NCBI GenBank assembly: GCA_021229015.1 | Contig: CM037783.1 | Coordinates: 25,674,154 to 25,738,153 of the forward strand | Source of the DNA: Solen grandis | Taxonomy: Eukaryota > Mollusca > Bivalvia > Adapedonta > Solenidae | Direction: 5' to 3' | DNA: 64,000 bases | Shown here: positions 27,201 to 41,623 of the stretch, piece after piece | How positions within the stretch are numbered: the first letter of the stretch is position 1 | How the letters are laid out: every line of letters starts with the position of its first letter | The notes under the pieces: model-generated | The model's database searches: none | What the model was told of the DNA's origin: nothing | What the model saw: only the letters and a program-made list of their open reading frames with translations | Position numbers and translations under genes: made by a program

Positions 27201-30200
27201 CTGATAAGATGATCTAGATGTCCTACCTTTCCTGAAGTGTATGCATTTAGATTTTTGTGTATTGATTAGAACGCGCCATTTTTTACACCAGGAATGAAGA
27301 ACATCTAGCATTAATTGTAAATTGACATCCGTCTCACTGATCATTACAATATCATCTGCATATAGGAGCATAGACAATTTCTTATCACCTACATTCACTC
27401 CGAGGTCAAGGTCATTCACCTCCTGGACAAGGTCATTTACGAAGACAGAAAAAAGTGTCGGCGAGAGACAGTCCCTTGTTTTACGCCGGAACCGCAATCA
27501 AACCAGTCCGACGTCTTGTTATTAATACGAATGCATGATACAGAACTTCCGTAATTGGCTCCGTTAGCGTATATGGATTTAACTGACTTGTATACCTTGC
27601 CATCAACACTGCTTAAACAGAATACATGGTCCTCACAAGAGCGATTTTTCCTAAAACCATTCTGCTCGTCTGCTAAGATATTACTGTCTTCAAAATAGCT
27701 GCTAAGGCGACTGTTTAACAATGATGTATACAGCTTATATATACATGATAAAAGGCTAATACCTCTGTAGTTTAATGGTACTCTACGATCGGAGGACGGG
27801 TCTTTTAATATTGGACTTATGATAGATTTTCTCCATGCCGTTGGAACAATTGCACAGTCAAATATAAGCTGGAACAAGTTGTGTAAAACCACTATTACGG
27901 GTGGAAATTTTAACACTATGTATGGGATATTATCATGTCCACACGATGACTTCGACTTTGATTTCATTACAACAGATGTAACTTCTTCTAATGTGATGTT
28001 ACGGTTTAGTTCCTCATTGTGTACATAAAGTGGGTCATCTAAGTTCATTTCTAATAAATGTTTGTGTATTTTCGATCGCTCGTAGTGAACACTGTCAAAT
28101 TCATTGGTGTCTGAGTTTTTATACAAATTCTCAAAGTCATTTTTCCAACGATTAAGTACATCATTTTCATCTCCCGTGACATTCCCTTGTTCATCAACAA
28201 CCTCCATAGGCACAGATCTATCCTTTCGTGGACCAAGCTTATTAATTTTTTGCCAAAATTCATTTGGATTGCTTGTGACGGCCATGTCAATATCAAGAGT
28301 TATGTTTTGTCTATATGCTCTTTCAGCTGCTCTTAACCTTTTATCAAATATGCCCCGTGCATCAATATAGTCACTTTTCAGACCCAGCCAGATACTTCTT
28401 GTTCCCTTGAATGATAAAAATCGCCGCTCTTTAATGTTCATATCATGCCATAAGTCACTTAAAGCATCATTCCAGTACGGTTTTTTGTTTTTAAAGCGCC
28501 TGCCAGTCCTAGATGAAGTATCATACCGCGGTATATTTTGTCGCATCTCATTTAATATAGTATCACATAATAATGTATATACCCTGTCTATATCTGACTG
28601 AGATTCCCTATCTCACCGATTATATCAACAGTAGGAACAATTGGTGTGCAGGTATAAAAGCTGTACTGGACAAATTGAACTTAACACAGTATTACCATAA
28701 CAAAGAACCTGTAAATCTCAGTGATGTGAAGGTAAAGATTAATCTATATTATCAAAGCTTGTGGTGCAATGAAGTTAAAATCTACCCAAAACTTAGAACT
28801 TACCGTCTATTTAAACACTCTTTTGACTGTGAGCCTTACCTTTTGTTAAACCTGGACAGAAATGAAAGATCATTATTATCCCAATTTAGATGTGGTATTT
28901 TACCATTAAAAATAGAGACAGGGAGGTATGTTGGAGAGGGGATCGAGCAAAGAGTCTGTAAAATGTGTGACAGTGATGTGATAGAAAATGAAATGCATTT
29001 TTTGTTAGAGTGTGAAGCTTACCAGGGTCATAGACAGTGTATGGTTAATTCATTAAACTTAGATGTATATAGTGAAGAACAAAAATTTACACATTTACTT
29101 GAAAAATATCCACGGAGAGTGTCAAAATTTTTAACAAAAGCATATTTACATCGAAAATCTATTTTGTTTACATAATTTATATTTATCATCTGTGCCGTTC
29201 ATTACTATGTTATTTATTTTGTAAATATAAACGGTGACATATAGGCCCATTGGGCCGGGTGTACGTAATATATTATGTTGATCTATTCATATATCTTAAT
29301 ATATATGCATTGTTTGTACACATGTCACGATAATAAATAAACATTTACTTACTTACTTACTTACTGTATTCTGGATAAAAAACAAACATTTTATTCTTCT
29401 TGTACACATTTTGATATCAATGTGTTATCTTCAGTCTTGAACGGATTTCAGTTAAACTTGATTCTATACACTCACATTCTTGGTATACGCTTCCGGTTTT
29501 TCTTTTTCTTTTTGTTGTTGTTGTTGTTTTGGACGGCTTATAATACATGGATATTTTCTTATTCAAAAAGAATAAATATGAGTTGTTTGTGTCTCCTGTC
29601 TGCGATAAGTTTTTACAATACCCATTGTTATAATAACATATAATATTTAAAGAGACTATCAAAACATGATATTTGCCAGAAAACAGTTTTGATTAATATT
29701 TCATAAAATAAGGACTGTCGATAGCGTTGTAATTTAGAATTGGGACGGTAGAAAAAATTAGTTGATATTGCTTTCAGAATATGGATTGGAGCAATGCACT
29801 TTCTGTTGTTTCACTCCACTGATTAAACGTTTGTATAACTTGAAATAAATAAACGCGCCTGCACCTTTCATCATTTTATTTAATCATTCATGTTTGCTGT
29901 TGTTGATAATGTTTATCTTGCTTTTGACATGCAAGAAAAATAGACAATAAATTGTTGAAATAAGAAAGAAAGAATGGGATATTATCAAAGTATCAAACCT
30001 CCTGGCCTTTTTAATTTTGTTTGGAACTGTCATACTAGTGAAGTTAGTCATAAACAAAAATCAAACCGCTCTCGCTCTAGTAAGTTGTACTCACAAGGTT
30101 ACTTTACCTGCTGCTTACTCATACCTGTATGTCGTATAAGTTGTACCCACGAGATTTTTTTTTATCTATTGCATACTTAAGTACCTGTGTGTCGTGTGCG

Positions 30201-31267
30201 TTGTATCATCTATTGCATACTAGTACCTGTGTGTCGTGTAAGTTTTACCCACGAGATTTTTTATCCCGTGTTTTTTTTTTTTGATACTTTTCTCTGTGTC
30301 ATGTAAGTTGTACCCACGTGGTTCCTTTTCAGCTGCAAAGTTTGTGCCATGTGGCATTTTCTTACCAGGTCTTCTTTTGTCTTGTCCTCTACATATTCGT
30401 CCCTCCCATACTTAATAAAACATAGTATCCATCAATTGTGTTATTTTCAAGCACTCAGGCGATGACATGAATAAAACGGATGATTACATAGTTGTAATGT
30501 TTCGTGGCATAATGACTGATTACACGAGACATTATAAGTTCTTCTATGATAGACAACCAAAGTAATAATGGAATCTTGTAGGGATTTTTCCTGTCATATT
30601 ATCCCATAACAATGTTTTTTTTTCTCGATTTTGTGTCGTTGATATCCTGGTTCATCTCGGTGAAATATTTACGTACATGGCTTTTTTATTCTAGGGGCAG
30701 AGCACAGGGGATCGAAGTTGCATGGGGCGAATCATTTCGTACTTACTGTGCATGGGGCGAATCATTCCGAAATGATTCGCCTCATGCAATTTCGAGCTCT
30801 CTGTGGTGCGCATTGAAATTTGAAAGACCAAGTTACAATTTCGAGGACATTATATATGTTATAAAGGTTAAGGAACATTGTTTACAATCGACGGAACGTA
30901 TTTTAGATTTTAGAATTGCCGTAATTCTAAATTCGGTTAATTGCACGTTAAATATTTTGTACACATGTTTATGAGCATTTTCTGATAACGTTATAATCGT
31001 TGTTTAGTGATGTCATTTTGTTACGTAACATTTCAACATAAATATATACATTTTCTGTGTTTTTATTTCTCAGTAATTGGACAAAATATGCTATAATAGG
31101 GGCAATTTCGTGCTTTTTTTCAGAAAATATATCGTAAGTTCTTATTTTCCAATTAATTGATTATCATTTCAGCAATTGATGAATTTCACAAAGCGGAATG
31201 AGGGCCTCGTTTAAGAACAATTATGATATATTATTCTTCATATAAAGAGTTTCTTTACCGACACAAA

Positions 31268-31298
<31 letters not shown>

Positions 31299-34200
31299 AA
31301 GCCTTTACCGTAACCGTAAAGAATGTCAGACAATTGATCCAACAGTCGAGATGCATTTTTGTCATCAATCTGCCAATTAGATCCTATCTATTTGTATTAA
31401 AAACAGGAAATAGTTTATCACAATGACAGATTGAAAGCATCATCATATTATCTTCAGATTCTCAGAGTTGTTTATTAATTGGTTCCCTTATCAGTGGCAA
31501 TAGATCCTGGTAGAATTACACCGCTGGTGATACTTGTAACCATACAATAAAAGTGATTGTCAGGATTCTAGGGCGACGTGTTATGTTTAGTCTGACGCTC
31601 TGCGTAAATATCAATAATTGACTAAATTAAACTACTTGGCAAATATTGTTGTCTTCCAGTGGTTTGTCAGAGATTAATTCGTCTTTAATGGCTTCAGAAT
31701 AGGATTTGTTATAGGTGGTAGTAGGTGGTATTAAATAACGTTTGAAGCAAAATAGTAAATGATTTCTAAACTCAGCTTTATTCCGCATTCATAAAACTTT
31801 AGTTACTGTTAGAAATTACAATATTCACACATCTATAATTGTTAACTCATTGCAAAGTGAAATTCTTTTTTTTAACATATCAATTATTTCACTGTATATG
31901 TAGTTGTGATGTTCTAAATTAACACTTTTCTTATCTGGATATTTGGCGCCCTACTTGGGGTCATCATTAGTGAGAAAAAAATGTGCGGCCAGATCGGACT
32001 ATATTGCATGGACTATATTAATTGTATCTTGTCCTAGACGAAATAAGAAATACAATCTTACCATTAAAGAAGAGAATGTGTCATTATTAACATGGATTCT
32101 TAACTTTTTCTAGCCTTAAAGTTTGATTACCCCGGGCCTTATTCAATAAACTAACAGGCCCTGTACAAATAGCCAGTATCATCCCCGTAATCTGCGCGGA
32201 ATAAAATTGATTGCCTTTCAGCCATTGACATTGCATTGCCGTATCTGCACTAAAAAAAAAAAAAAAAAAAAAAAAAAAGCGGACATTTTAATCTTCAGGC
32301 GTTATTGACCAAGGCATTCAATGGCTGCGAATAGCTTAGGTTTACGAGGATGAACTATTTAATTACAATAATGAATAAATAAAAGATATATAAAATGAAC
32401 TGCATTAAACATATGTACATACTGGTAGGTATCGGGTGGCCATATGTCTGCTTTTTGCGATATCTTAAACGAAATCATTTTTATTTGTGATTTATCATTT
32501 AATTCATTTTAAACAATTTACACAGTTTTTTATGTAATCACGAATACGTAGCCTCAGTTCTTGTGAGCAGTACATTAATAGGAACATTTACGTTGATCTT
32601 TGTTTTTAATGTATGGCCCCCTGGAGAATTATTTTCGGGTAATTATTGTAATAGCTATTCGTTTTATTTCATTAAACCTGAACTATTCTTATTTATTGTC
32701 TATCCGCTGATATTTGCCTTTGAATTACTATGTCGGTAATACCATAGCTCAATTCAGTAAATAATGAACTAATAGCATCAATGTTTCTTTATATACATAT
32801 ATGGCCGTTAAGAGACCCTGGATACGTGGTAATTCTTCAAAGGCGAAATTTTTTGCTTGGCAGCGCAAGTTTCTGTCGCCACAAAATGAAACACGGGTAT
32901 TGAATTTCGTCCTTTAGATATTTTCTTATCCACGTTTTTGATACGTAAGAAACAGGGAACTTGGTACCTTAAAATCCGGGGTTGACCCTTTAATTCATGA
33001 ATGTATAACTTTATGAATACTTTATATGGTATATGAAACAATATATTTCTTTGTCATTTGAACTACAAAATGGCATGAGCAACAGATGAGACTCTGATTA
33101 GACAGCTGAACTTCTCTGTTTTTCAAGCTTTTTCGAAAAAGAGAAATTAATCAAATTTAATACTTACGAATGTTAGTTACAGATATAAAGTATATTTAGC
33201 ATTCCTTTATCAAAACATTCTCACATCTGAAACGCGCCCACTACAATATCAACACACATCCAACCATCCACTCATTCATATATACATACATTCACCTGTT
33301 TTATATATTTACACTGAGCTTATATTGTTAACATACACTTTTAAATATTTGTACATAAATCGTTAGCATAAATTGTTTATACATATTTGGTAATGCCCCC
33401 CCCCACCCCACTTTACTTTAATGACTCTCTCTCTCTCTCTCTCTCTCTCTGTTACAATTTGAAATTGAGTATAAAATGTAAAAAATGCAATGCATACATG
33501 TAAGTGCTATTAGCTATAACATTATCAGAATAACAATTGTAAATATTGTTCTGCTAGAAATATATGTAGATCTGCTTTCTTTCTCCCAACTGTTTCCGAA
33601 AATACTTGTTTATTACTACTCACTCAAAACATTGAACCGGTAAAATTAGTTTGAACTATGTATTTATTGTCCTTTCTCCATGCTGTATACCTTGTATACC
33701 TGGATGTAATAAAGATATGTTCTGTTCTGTTCTGTTCTAAAAATGAATATGAGAAAACCTTGTTTGTAACATCTATTTATTTTTCTGTGTTATTGTGCAT
33801 GCATATTGAATTTCTACTTTTATGTCAATGAGCTATGTATGCTTTTGACAATCAATAAACTTCTGTTCTGTTTTTCAATGTTGAGATATAACGTTAATAA
33901 TGAGACGATTATAGGGTAATACGCACGTGTGAGTCAGCAATCTGCCACTCAGGTTTTCCATCTATAATTCACCATTGTTTACAGACTTAGATAAAAAAAT
34001 CTTTAATCATGAATAAATAATTCAAAGTTTGAAAATTCCAAGATATATAGTACAGTGTGCGATACCACGTGGTATATGACGTCATTTTAAGCTATATCAC
34101 AAACAGCATGATTATTTTGCCTCGATTCAGAAAAGAAAACTGATGTAAGTATTTTATTCCTTCATCTCTTTTAATGGGATAAAGCGAATGTGAACATATA

Positions 34201-37200
34201 GCTCCAAGTTTTTTTTGCTTCTGAGTTTCAGAGTTCGTGGGCATTTGTTTGTTATCACGAAAAACATACCACGGATAATGTTTTCCTGAATGAAAACTCT
34301 GACAACGGTGTCATTAGTACATTTCTGCAGAGCACAATTTTCCGCTTCAAATCCCACTTTAAGGGATAAAATATTTAAAGCAGTTTTTTTTTCCGAACCG
34401 AAGCAAATATGTCATTTATGATAGCTTAAAATGACATCATATATCACGTGGTATGGCCGCATTGATTGAAGTATTAATCCAGAAATATAATTTTTGTGAC
34501 AACGGGTACAACGCCATTTGTGTTCATTTGCATCTTATCCCACTACATGAGCCCTCGTCGTAATTGATAGATCCGTGACCTTTGGTGTTTGCATGATTAT
34601 CAAGAATTTCTTTCACTACAAGCAGTGGTATAACAATAAATCCATGGCAATGGAACAGTGGGTTCAATCTACTAAAACTAGATTAAGAGAGAGCTTAAAA
34701 AATAATTAAATCAAAAATTAAACAAAACATTAAAAATTGTTTCTCACTAATGCCCATCTTAGCTCTTTATTTTGTAGGTTCTTACAAACACTTTTTTATT
34801 TGCTCATATAAAATCTTAAAATGTATCATTTTCATATAAAATACAAATCTTTTAAAATCATTTTATTTGGATTAATGTCCTAAGAAAAACAGAAAGCGAC
34901 ATGAAAACATAACATCAAATAATATAACATAAAGCTAATTAGCATAGAACATATACCTATACATCTATAGCCTTTTGAACATTTATAAACAAAACAGCAT
35001 ACACAAAAAGTGAGACACAATACATTTTGCAGAGTCATATGTCATTGATTATTTTAAATCTGATTTCATAATAATAATATTTAATAACTGTTTTTTATCT
35101 GTTTTTTTTTTCTTAGTTGAAATGCAAAATAATGAAATTTAGCGACGTTATTTATTAGTCGCCCTGAAGATGAACTCATTACAGATGTTCACTTGTGAAG
35201 ATTTTGCCACTAGCAAATAATATTTTAGTAAGAATTTCCGTCTAAGTTCCTTCCATATTTTTGGCAGATTAAGAGAAAAAAATGGTATTCGTTTTCAAAT
35301 ACTCGCATTCTTCCATGTTTTACTTAGTCTTTATGTCTTCCCGTTTCTATCAAAATATTGAAAAGGAAGCCTTAATATTGTTAGATATTTTTTTTTTTTA
35401 TATCTTGATTTATCCATAATTTAGTCATTCCTATTTCATCTAATGCTTGCTTTACTCGTATTTATTCTCAGTACATTATAAATTAATTTAACTAAGAATT
35501 GTTATCGTTATTTAGGAGTTCTGAGATACCTTATAAAACATTAGAAGTACATTTCGTCTAACCATTGATTATCTTCCGAGCCGACCATAAATTCCATCGA
35601 GATCTGTATTTTTCATTACACTTAATGTTTTTCTCATAAACTTGTTATGAATTTATTCAATGTTTCTAACATTGTAATAACCAAATATTTCAGCACCACA
35701 ATTTAATGCAGATCCTGTTAGAATATCAAACAGATATCATTTATTTTTGTTGTTTGATCGTTCTAACAGATTAAAGACTATAAAAATGTTTTCATTATGC
35801 AAATGAAGATCAATCATCGAGAAATTTTCTGTGCTCACGAGAGTTTCTTCTGTGTTTGATAAAATTTACCGTTTTTTGAAAAGACTGACTCCGAGATAAC
35901 AAAATAAACTATCATCGTATATTTAATGTAATGTTATTATATCTAAATAATGCCTTGTATGTCTAGCGCTTTCAAAAACCAAAATGTGTGTTTTATTTGT
36001 ATTTACTTTTGAATTCCATGTATTGCAATCGTACCAAACTAGAACGAGTCAAAAAAGAAAGAATTTGTCAAATACAGACATGTTTTTACAACTCTATTTA
36101 TGCACATGCTTTTAAGTGCATTGATAAATTAAGAAGTTACATTACAGTCTATTAATTTGAGAAATAGATATGAACGGTCAAATCTGTGAAAAAAATCAAA
36201 GTCAAGGAAACCGCAATATAGTTTCTGTTTTTGTAAAAGTGTTTTTGTAATTATAGAATGTTAACCGAATAAGCAGTCTATGGTAAAATAAGACAATTGA
36301 AAAGATACGAGAGAGAGAGAGAGCGTTTAGTTTAAAACAACGTTATTAGAGAAGAGAAAAAGAAAAAGAGAAAGAAGAGAAGAAAAAGAAAATGAAGTTA
36401 TTAATCACAATTATTCATACAATATTGTTGAAGATCGGCTTATCTGATATCTTTTTGAGTGCTTCATACATTTATAAAAATGATTAGACACACTTATTTC
36501 TCCTTATTATGTGAAATGATGTTTTCATCTGACATTATTGAGAATTTAGACAGTCTTTGTAATGTGAATTTCATGCTAAATGTGTCAACTATTCTAATAA
36601 TTATCAACACGTAATATATCTGATGTCTTAAAAATGGTGTCTAACAAGTACACATTCATTATTTAGTTTGAACTCTGATCAAATTATAATATTAGTGATG
36701 ACAGAAAGCTTTACACCGGTAATGTCTTCACGATATTTTAAGTGAAATCTAAATGATCAATTATCCATTTTATAGCAACATTGTCATTTTCACCAGGCGC
36801 ATGTTGCACAGTTCACATTAATTAATCAATTTGATGATTAATTGTTTCATCAGTTGGTTAATGGATAACAAAACAGCAAAAAATAAATAAAACAAATAAA
36901 AAATGAAATAAAATAAAAATAATAAAAAAAACTGTAGAATTAATTTTCGTGGAGGATAAATTTTTCGTTGATTTCATGGAAAATTTTATTCACGAATATT
37001 TATCCCCACGAAGACATTTCACAGACCTCACATTTTTTAGAACAGGATTCCACGGATATATGTAACAACGAAATTGACTTTATTACAGATTCGAAGAAAT
37101 TTAATGTCAACGAAAATTAATGATTTTACAGTGTATAAAAAACTTCGACGGTGCATCTTTCAATGACAGGGACTGTGTAACTTGGATCAGGTTAGATCTA

Positions 37201-40200
37201 AAAGACGTCATCTTGTAGAATGCTTAAATATATATTTAATTTTCAAGAAACACAAATTCCTACATAACCATATCATTATTCTGTTCTTTCAAGAACACCA
37301 AAATAGTTACGCCGATTTGGAAACAAGTACTTACTTACAACTTATACTAATCTCTCTGGATAATTCCTGGAATGGATCAGTGCTTTAAGCCTGGGAAGGC
37401 CATAGAAAACCCTTGCTCCAACTGGGTTTCGAACCTATAGACTTCGAATCAGCGATCATGTCTGTTGCTAATAGAACACAATTAACAATTGTTATAAAGA
37501 ATATTTTAATAAGTATATCACTCAAGCAAAAGCAGAAACAAAAAGGCCCTAAAACAAATAGTATTTTAATTTTCTACTTTACTTCCATACCTCATGCTGC
37601 TACTGCTGATGTTGTTGTGCTGGTATTCTCACGTTGCTGCGACAGTATTCCTGTCATATAGCAACGTCCGGCTTCAGACTCTGAGTGTATAGAGCTATCC
37701 GGAAAGAACCATTGATCTACCACAAACTAGCTTGGGGGCTTCTTTACTTAAAATGCCCAAGTGACTCTGTTGGGACTCAAACCCACATTAGCGAGAGGCT
37801 AAATGATAAAAAGCCAGCCAATATAACAACATGGCCACGAATGTCCCTCTAAAGTTGATGTTCTGTATTTTAAGTTTATGCTTCGAATAACTTTTTAGAA
37901 CAAGATTCTTTAATTCAGTCTAGACACCTTTTGCTGCACGTGTTATTTATAAATAGTATGTATGCTAAATAGATACAAATAACACATTAAATATACGTGT
38001 ATATATGTTTGTAATTAAAACTTTTCAATTAACTTGTTACGTGTATTATTGTATTCATAATAATTATTCAACTTACTACTGGACATATTATCTGAAAACA
38101 TTTATTTCCACGAAATAAATTTACACATTGCTCAGTAGAGAACCACTCGAAGCATAAAACTCACACTTTCTAATGTACCTTGATTGATTTTCATACTGAA
38201 ATTATGGAAATCCACAATGAGTTACCCTGACATAACCTTAGTATACATGATTTTGCCAAAAAGCAATGAATACCATGATTCTTTGTATAAACTTCATTAA
38301 TTAATCTTATTTCATACCTTTTTCCTTGATATTTGATATTATCAGTGACATCGAAAGTTGTTGAGTAATGTAACGCAGTATGTTTCATATTATCTTCACT
38401 AATACTTATATTTTTTATAACACGAAGGTAAATTTTGCCTTTCTATTGGTCTATCAATCAATACTCACCGGGAGTCATATAGTGTGGTGCATCCCCATTT
38501 TGCAAACTTGTGATACTCGGGTGAGAAAAATAAATATTCTGTTCTGTTCTCGGTGAGATCGGACGACTTTGTTTAGAAATGCTTGAACAGTTCCCCAAAA
38601 AACATGAAACTCCAGTTAAATTTTCGAAATTCACTAGACATTTATTCGATTCATAAAGAACATTGCTGACAGCTTAAAACTTAATGAGTTATTTTATTTA
38701 AGCTGCTGGAACACGTCTTTAAACAGTGAAGGACTGACATGGATAAACAAGGTTCCGGTTATCATTTCGGTTGTGGTGCGTATCAACCATCCTTATCTTG
38801 TTATTCTGTTTTTGTTTTTGTGGTTTCCTTACTTCCTTTTCACCCTTTAAGGTAATTCATCCATCATTAAATTGTGATCATAGTGCATCACTTGATCATT
38901 GGAATTTTATATATAGTAAAGGCAAGCCTCTATAGACACTGAGCTAAAACGCCTATAACTCCAAGTCAGTGGATGTTTGCTTCTTCAACTTTATCTTAAA
39001 TGTGTACAGTTATTAACATTACATATTGCTAAGTGACAAATATGCGGCTAATGATATAATTATTAATTAGGAAATAAGAACATTGCTAAAAGCAACTGGT
39101 TTTAAAGGAAGAAATATAACTCTGAGTGTGCCTTTAGCATTTTACGTTTCGTGATTGTTTACCCGAGATATTTGTAAATGGTATATACTGATGTCAAAAA
39201 GATGCTTGCTGGTAAACATATGGTTTCAATATTTAAAAAAATTAATAAGAACAATGTATGTTTTCTTTTTATTTCGAAATGTATAATTATGATTTTGGTA
39301 TAATATGAACTGAGTATAAATATAAATCCTACAATAAACGATTCGTAAGTTGATAATTTGTGTACTTTGCATTTGGAACCAAAATTAAAATTAAAAAAAT
39401 TACGAATATATATTATTATTTATTATATCATTTGATAATCGATATTATATGGGATATGTTATGATATGAAATATGTTGAATACATTAATAATGAATTTAA
39501 CACTGTAAAGTCATCAGAATTCTTGAAGAACTAATTATTCATTGATTTCGTTTTTTATCTATGAAAATAAACTCGTCCTAAGCCTTTTGTGAAATAGTGT
39601 TAGACTTATTGTTATCTATAGCATGAAATTACAAATATTTACATGTATGCACCAATATATTCAACGAAATTTAAAGACCTTTGAAAGAAATGAAATTACA
39701 TTTTCTTTTTGACAGCTAAACTTCCTCTTCTTCATCAACATTGTTCGTCTGCTGTTCACGAAACTGTACTCGCCTCCGTGTGTCGACGCTAACCATACGA
39801 GATACAAGTAAGAATCGTACACTTTTCACATACTGCTACATGCATTGGTATCTGCTAAATTTATCTTTATTTGTACATGTATTGTTATCTGCTACATTTA
39901 TATTTATTTGCTACATGTATTGTTATCTGCTACATTGCTACATGTATTTTTATCTGCTACATTTATCTTTATTTGCTACATTTATTGTTATCTGCTACAT
40001 ACATTGGTATATAGAAATACATTAGAATTACAAAGAGGTTTCTGGTACCGGCCAAAACGTTGTAGATGTTTCCTGTTTGATTGCATTAAGAAGCTTACCG
40101 CGCCCATAAGGAAAATCTGTTTACCGCCGACAGTAATTTTGGAGACTGTCAACTTAAGACAGATATAGTATTGCCACACTGCAGGATGTGGCATGGTACC

Positions 40201-41572
40201 ATCACCGCGGACGGTTGACTGGAACGTATGATATACTATCATAACAAGAACAAACATTTTACCTAATTAAAGAACAGGCCGGAAATCCACTAAAATATTT
40301 AGCGAAAGAAGTTTTCAACTTGGAAAGTAAGACGGGAACACATTTCAGCATTCTTGTTTCGAAACATGTATAAGCACCAAATATCCGTTCAGGTTAACAC
40401 TATTTTATAAGAAATAAATTTAAATATCTAAATATAATATTTAACTATGTTATGGCCAGATATTCATATCAGTAAAGATTCATATTTCATTAGCATAATG
40501 ATAGGATTTTATAACTCCTTACATTGAAAGGTACAAAACTCATACCTCTAAATGTATTTAGAGTTCTAGAGTAAGGGTTCGGGTGGGGGATTTTGTTTGT
40601 ATTAACCGATTGTTTGGTTAATATCTTTTCGTTTAAAGAAATAATTAGTTTTTCTCTCTCTCTCTCTCTGTCTGTGGTGATATACATCATACTATTATGT
40701 TTATGAAATGTGATGTCTTTCACAGAACTCTTGCACGAAGCACCTTGTTGCTGATCCCAATATTCGGGGTCTATTACTTGGTGTTTGCCTGGCCGATGGA
40801 CGGGTTGAGTCACAGAGTAGAATTCGGAATGCTTGTCTGCGAGATGTTCTTCACATCTTATCAGGTAAGTTTAAACACAAGTATACGTACATGTATTATA
40901 GTAATATATGTTTCTAAGATATATTTAAAATATTACATTTTATAATGTGTATTTACCATTTTGAAAGTTTGGTTAAAATATTTAAAGAGACTTGGTGGAC
41001 ATGATTTGGGTTTGATCTTGTTGGGATGGAGCAGGGGTGAAAAAAAAAGATTTGCATCGGGGTTTCGAATTATCATTTTAATGATGTGAGACAAAATGTC
41101 GACAGAAGGAAAGAAAATGTTTGCGTAATGACTCGTAATAAAACAATCACGACTAGATTAATAAATATTTAAATTTTCAGTCCTCGAACTGTAAAATTAT
41201 ATACAGTAGTAGTATCCGGGTCTCTTTAGGGCCAAACAAAGAGGACGTAATAGGCGGTCATTTTGTTTCTATTAATAGTAACTCATTTGCATATAAGCGT
41301 TTAAGGGTAGTGCGCATGTGCGGCGGCCATATTGGTTTCTAGTATGACATCATCGTTTTAATTTTAGAATGACATCATTGGTTGATTGACCAAACGGTTT
41401 CTATTGTGCCATGCGTGGCGGCCATAGTATACAGAGGTGACTTGTATACTTGATCTAAGATCTACTCGCGGAAATTGAGGTCACTTCCATTCGACATCAT
41501 CGTTCTAATTTTAGAATTACATCATTGGTTGATTGACCACAACGGTAGACGATCATGTTTTCGACAATATAT

Positions 41573-41623
<51 letters not shown>

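Larger units (their letters stand above)
18111..38702 (+). other. receptor intron 6, 20.6 kb transposon nest
   Basis: Between the TM4 and ECL2 exons I find only mobile-element and repeat sequence: a SINE, a decayed LINE, a LINE-in-LINE nest, MITE-like elements and microsatellites. The stretches 18860-20750, 22300-24200, 29400-30060, 31300-33400 and 34500-36900 are AT-rich and show no recognisable gene or element. Confidence 0.7.

Noticed and set aside
32251..32278. Poly(A) of a processed pseudogene
   Set aside because: No open frame or known coding sequence precedes it and no target-site duplication is visible.
39741..40025. 94-residue protein-coding ORF
   Set aside because: It overlaps receptor exon 8 out of frame, and the rest is a translation of the 'ctacatgtattgttatctg' repeat.
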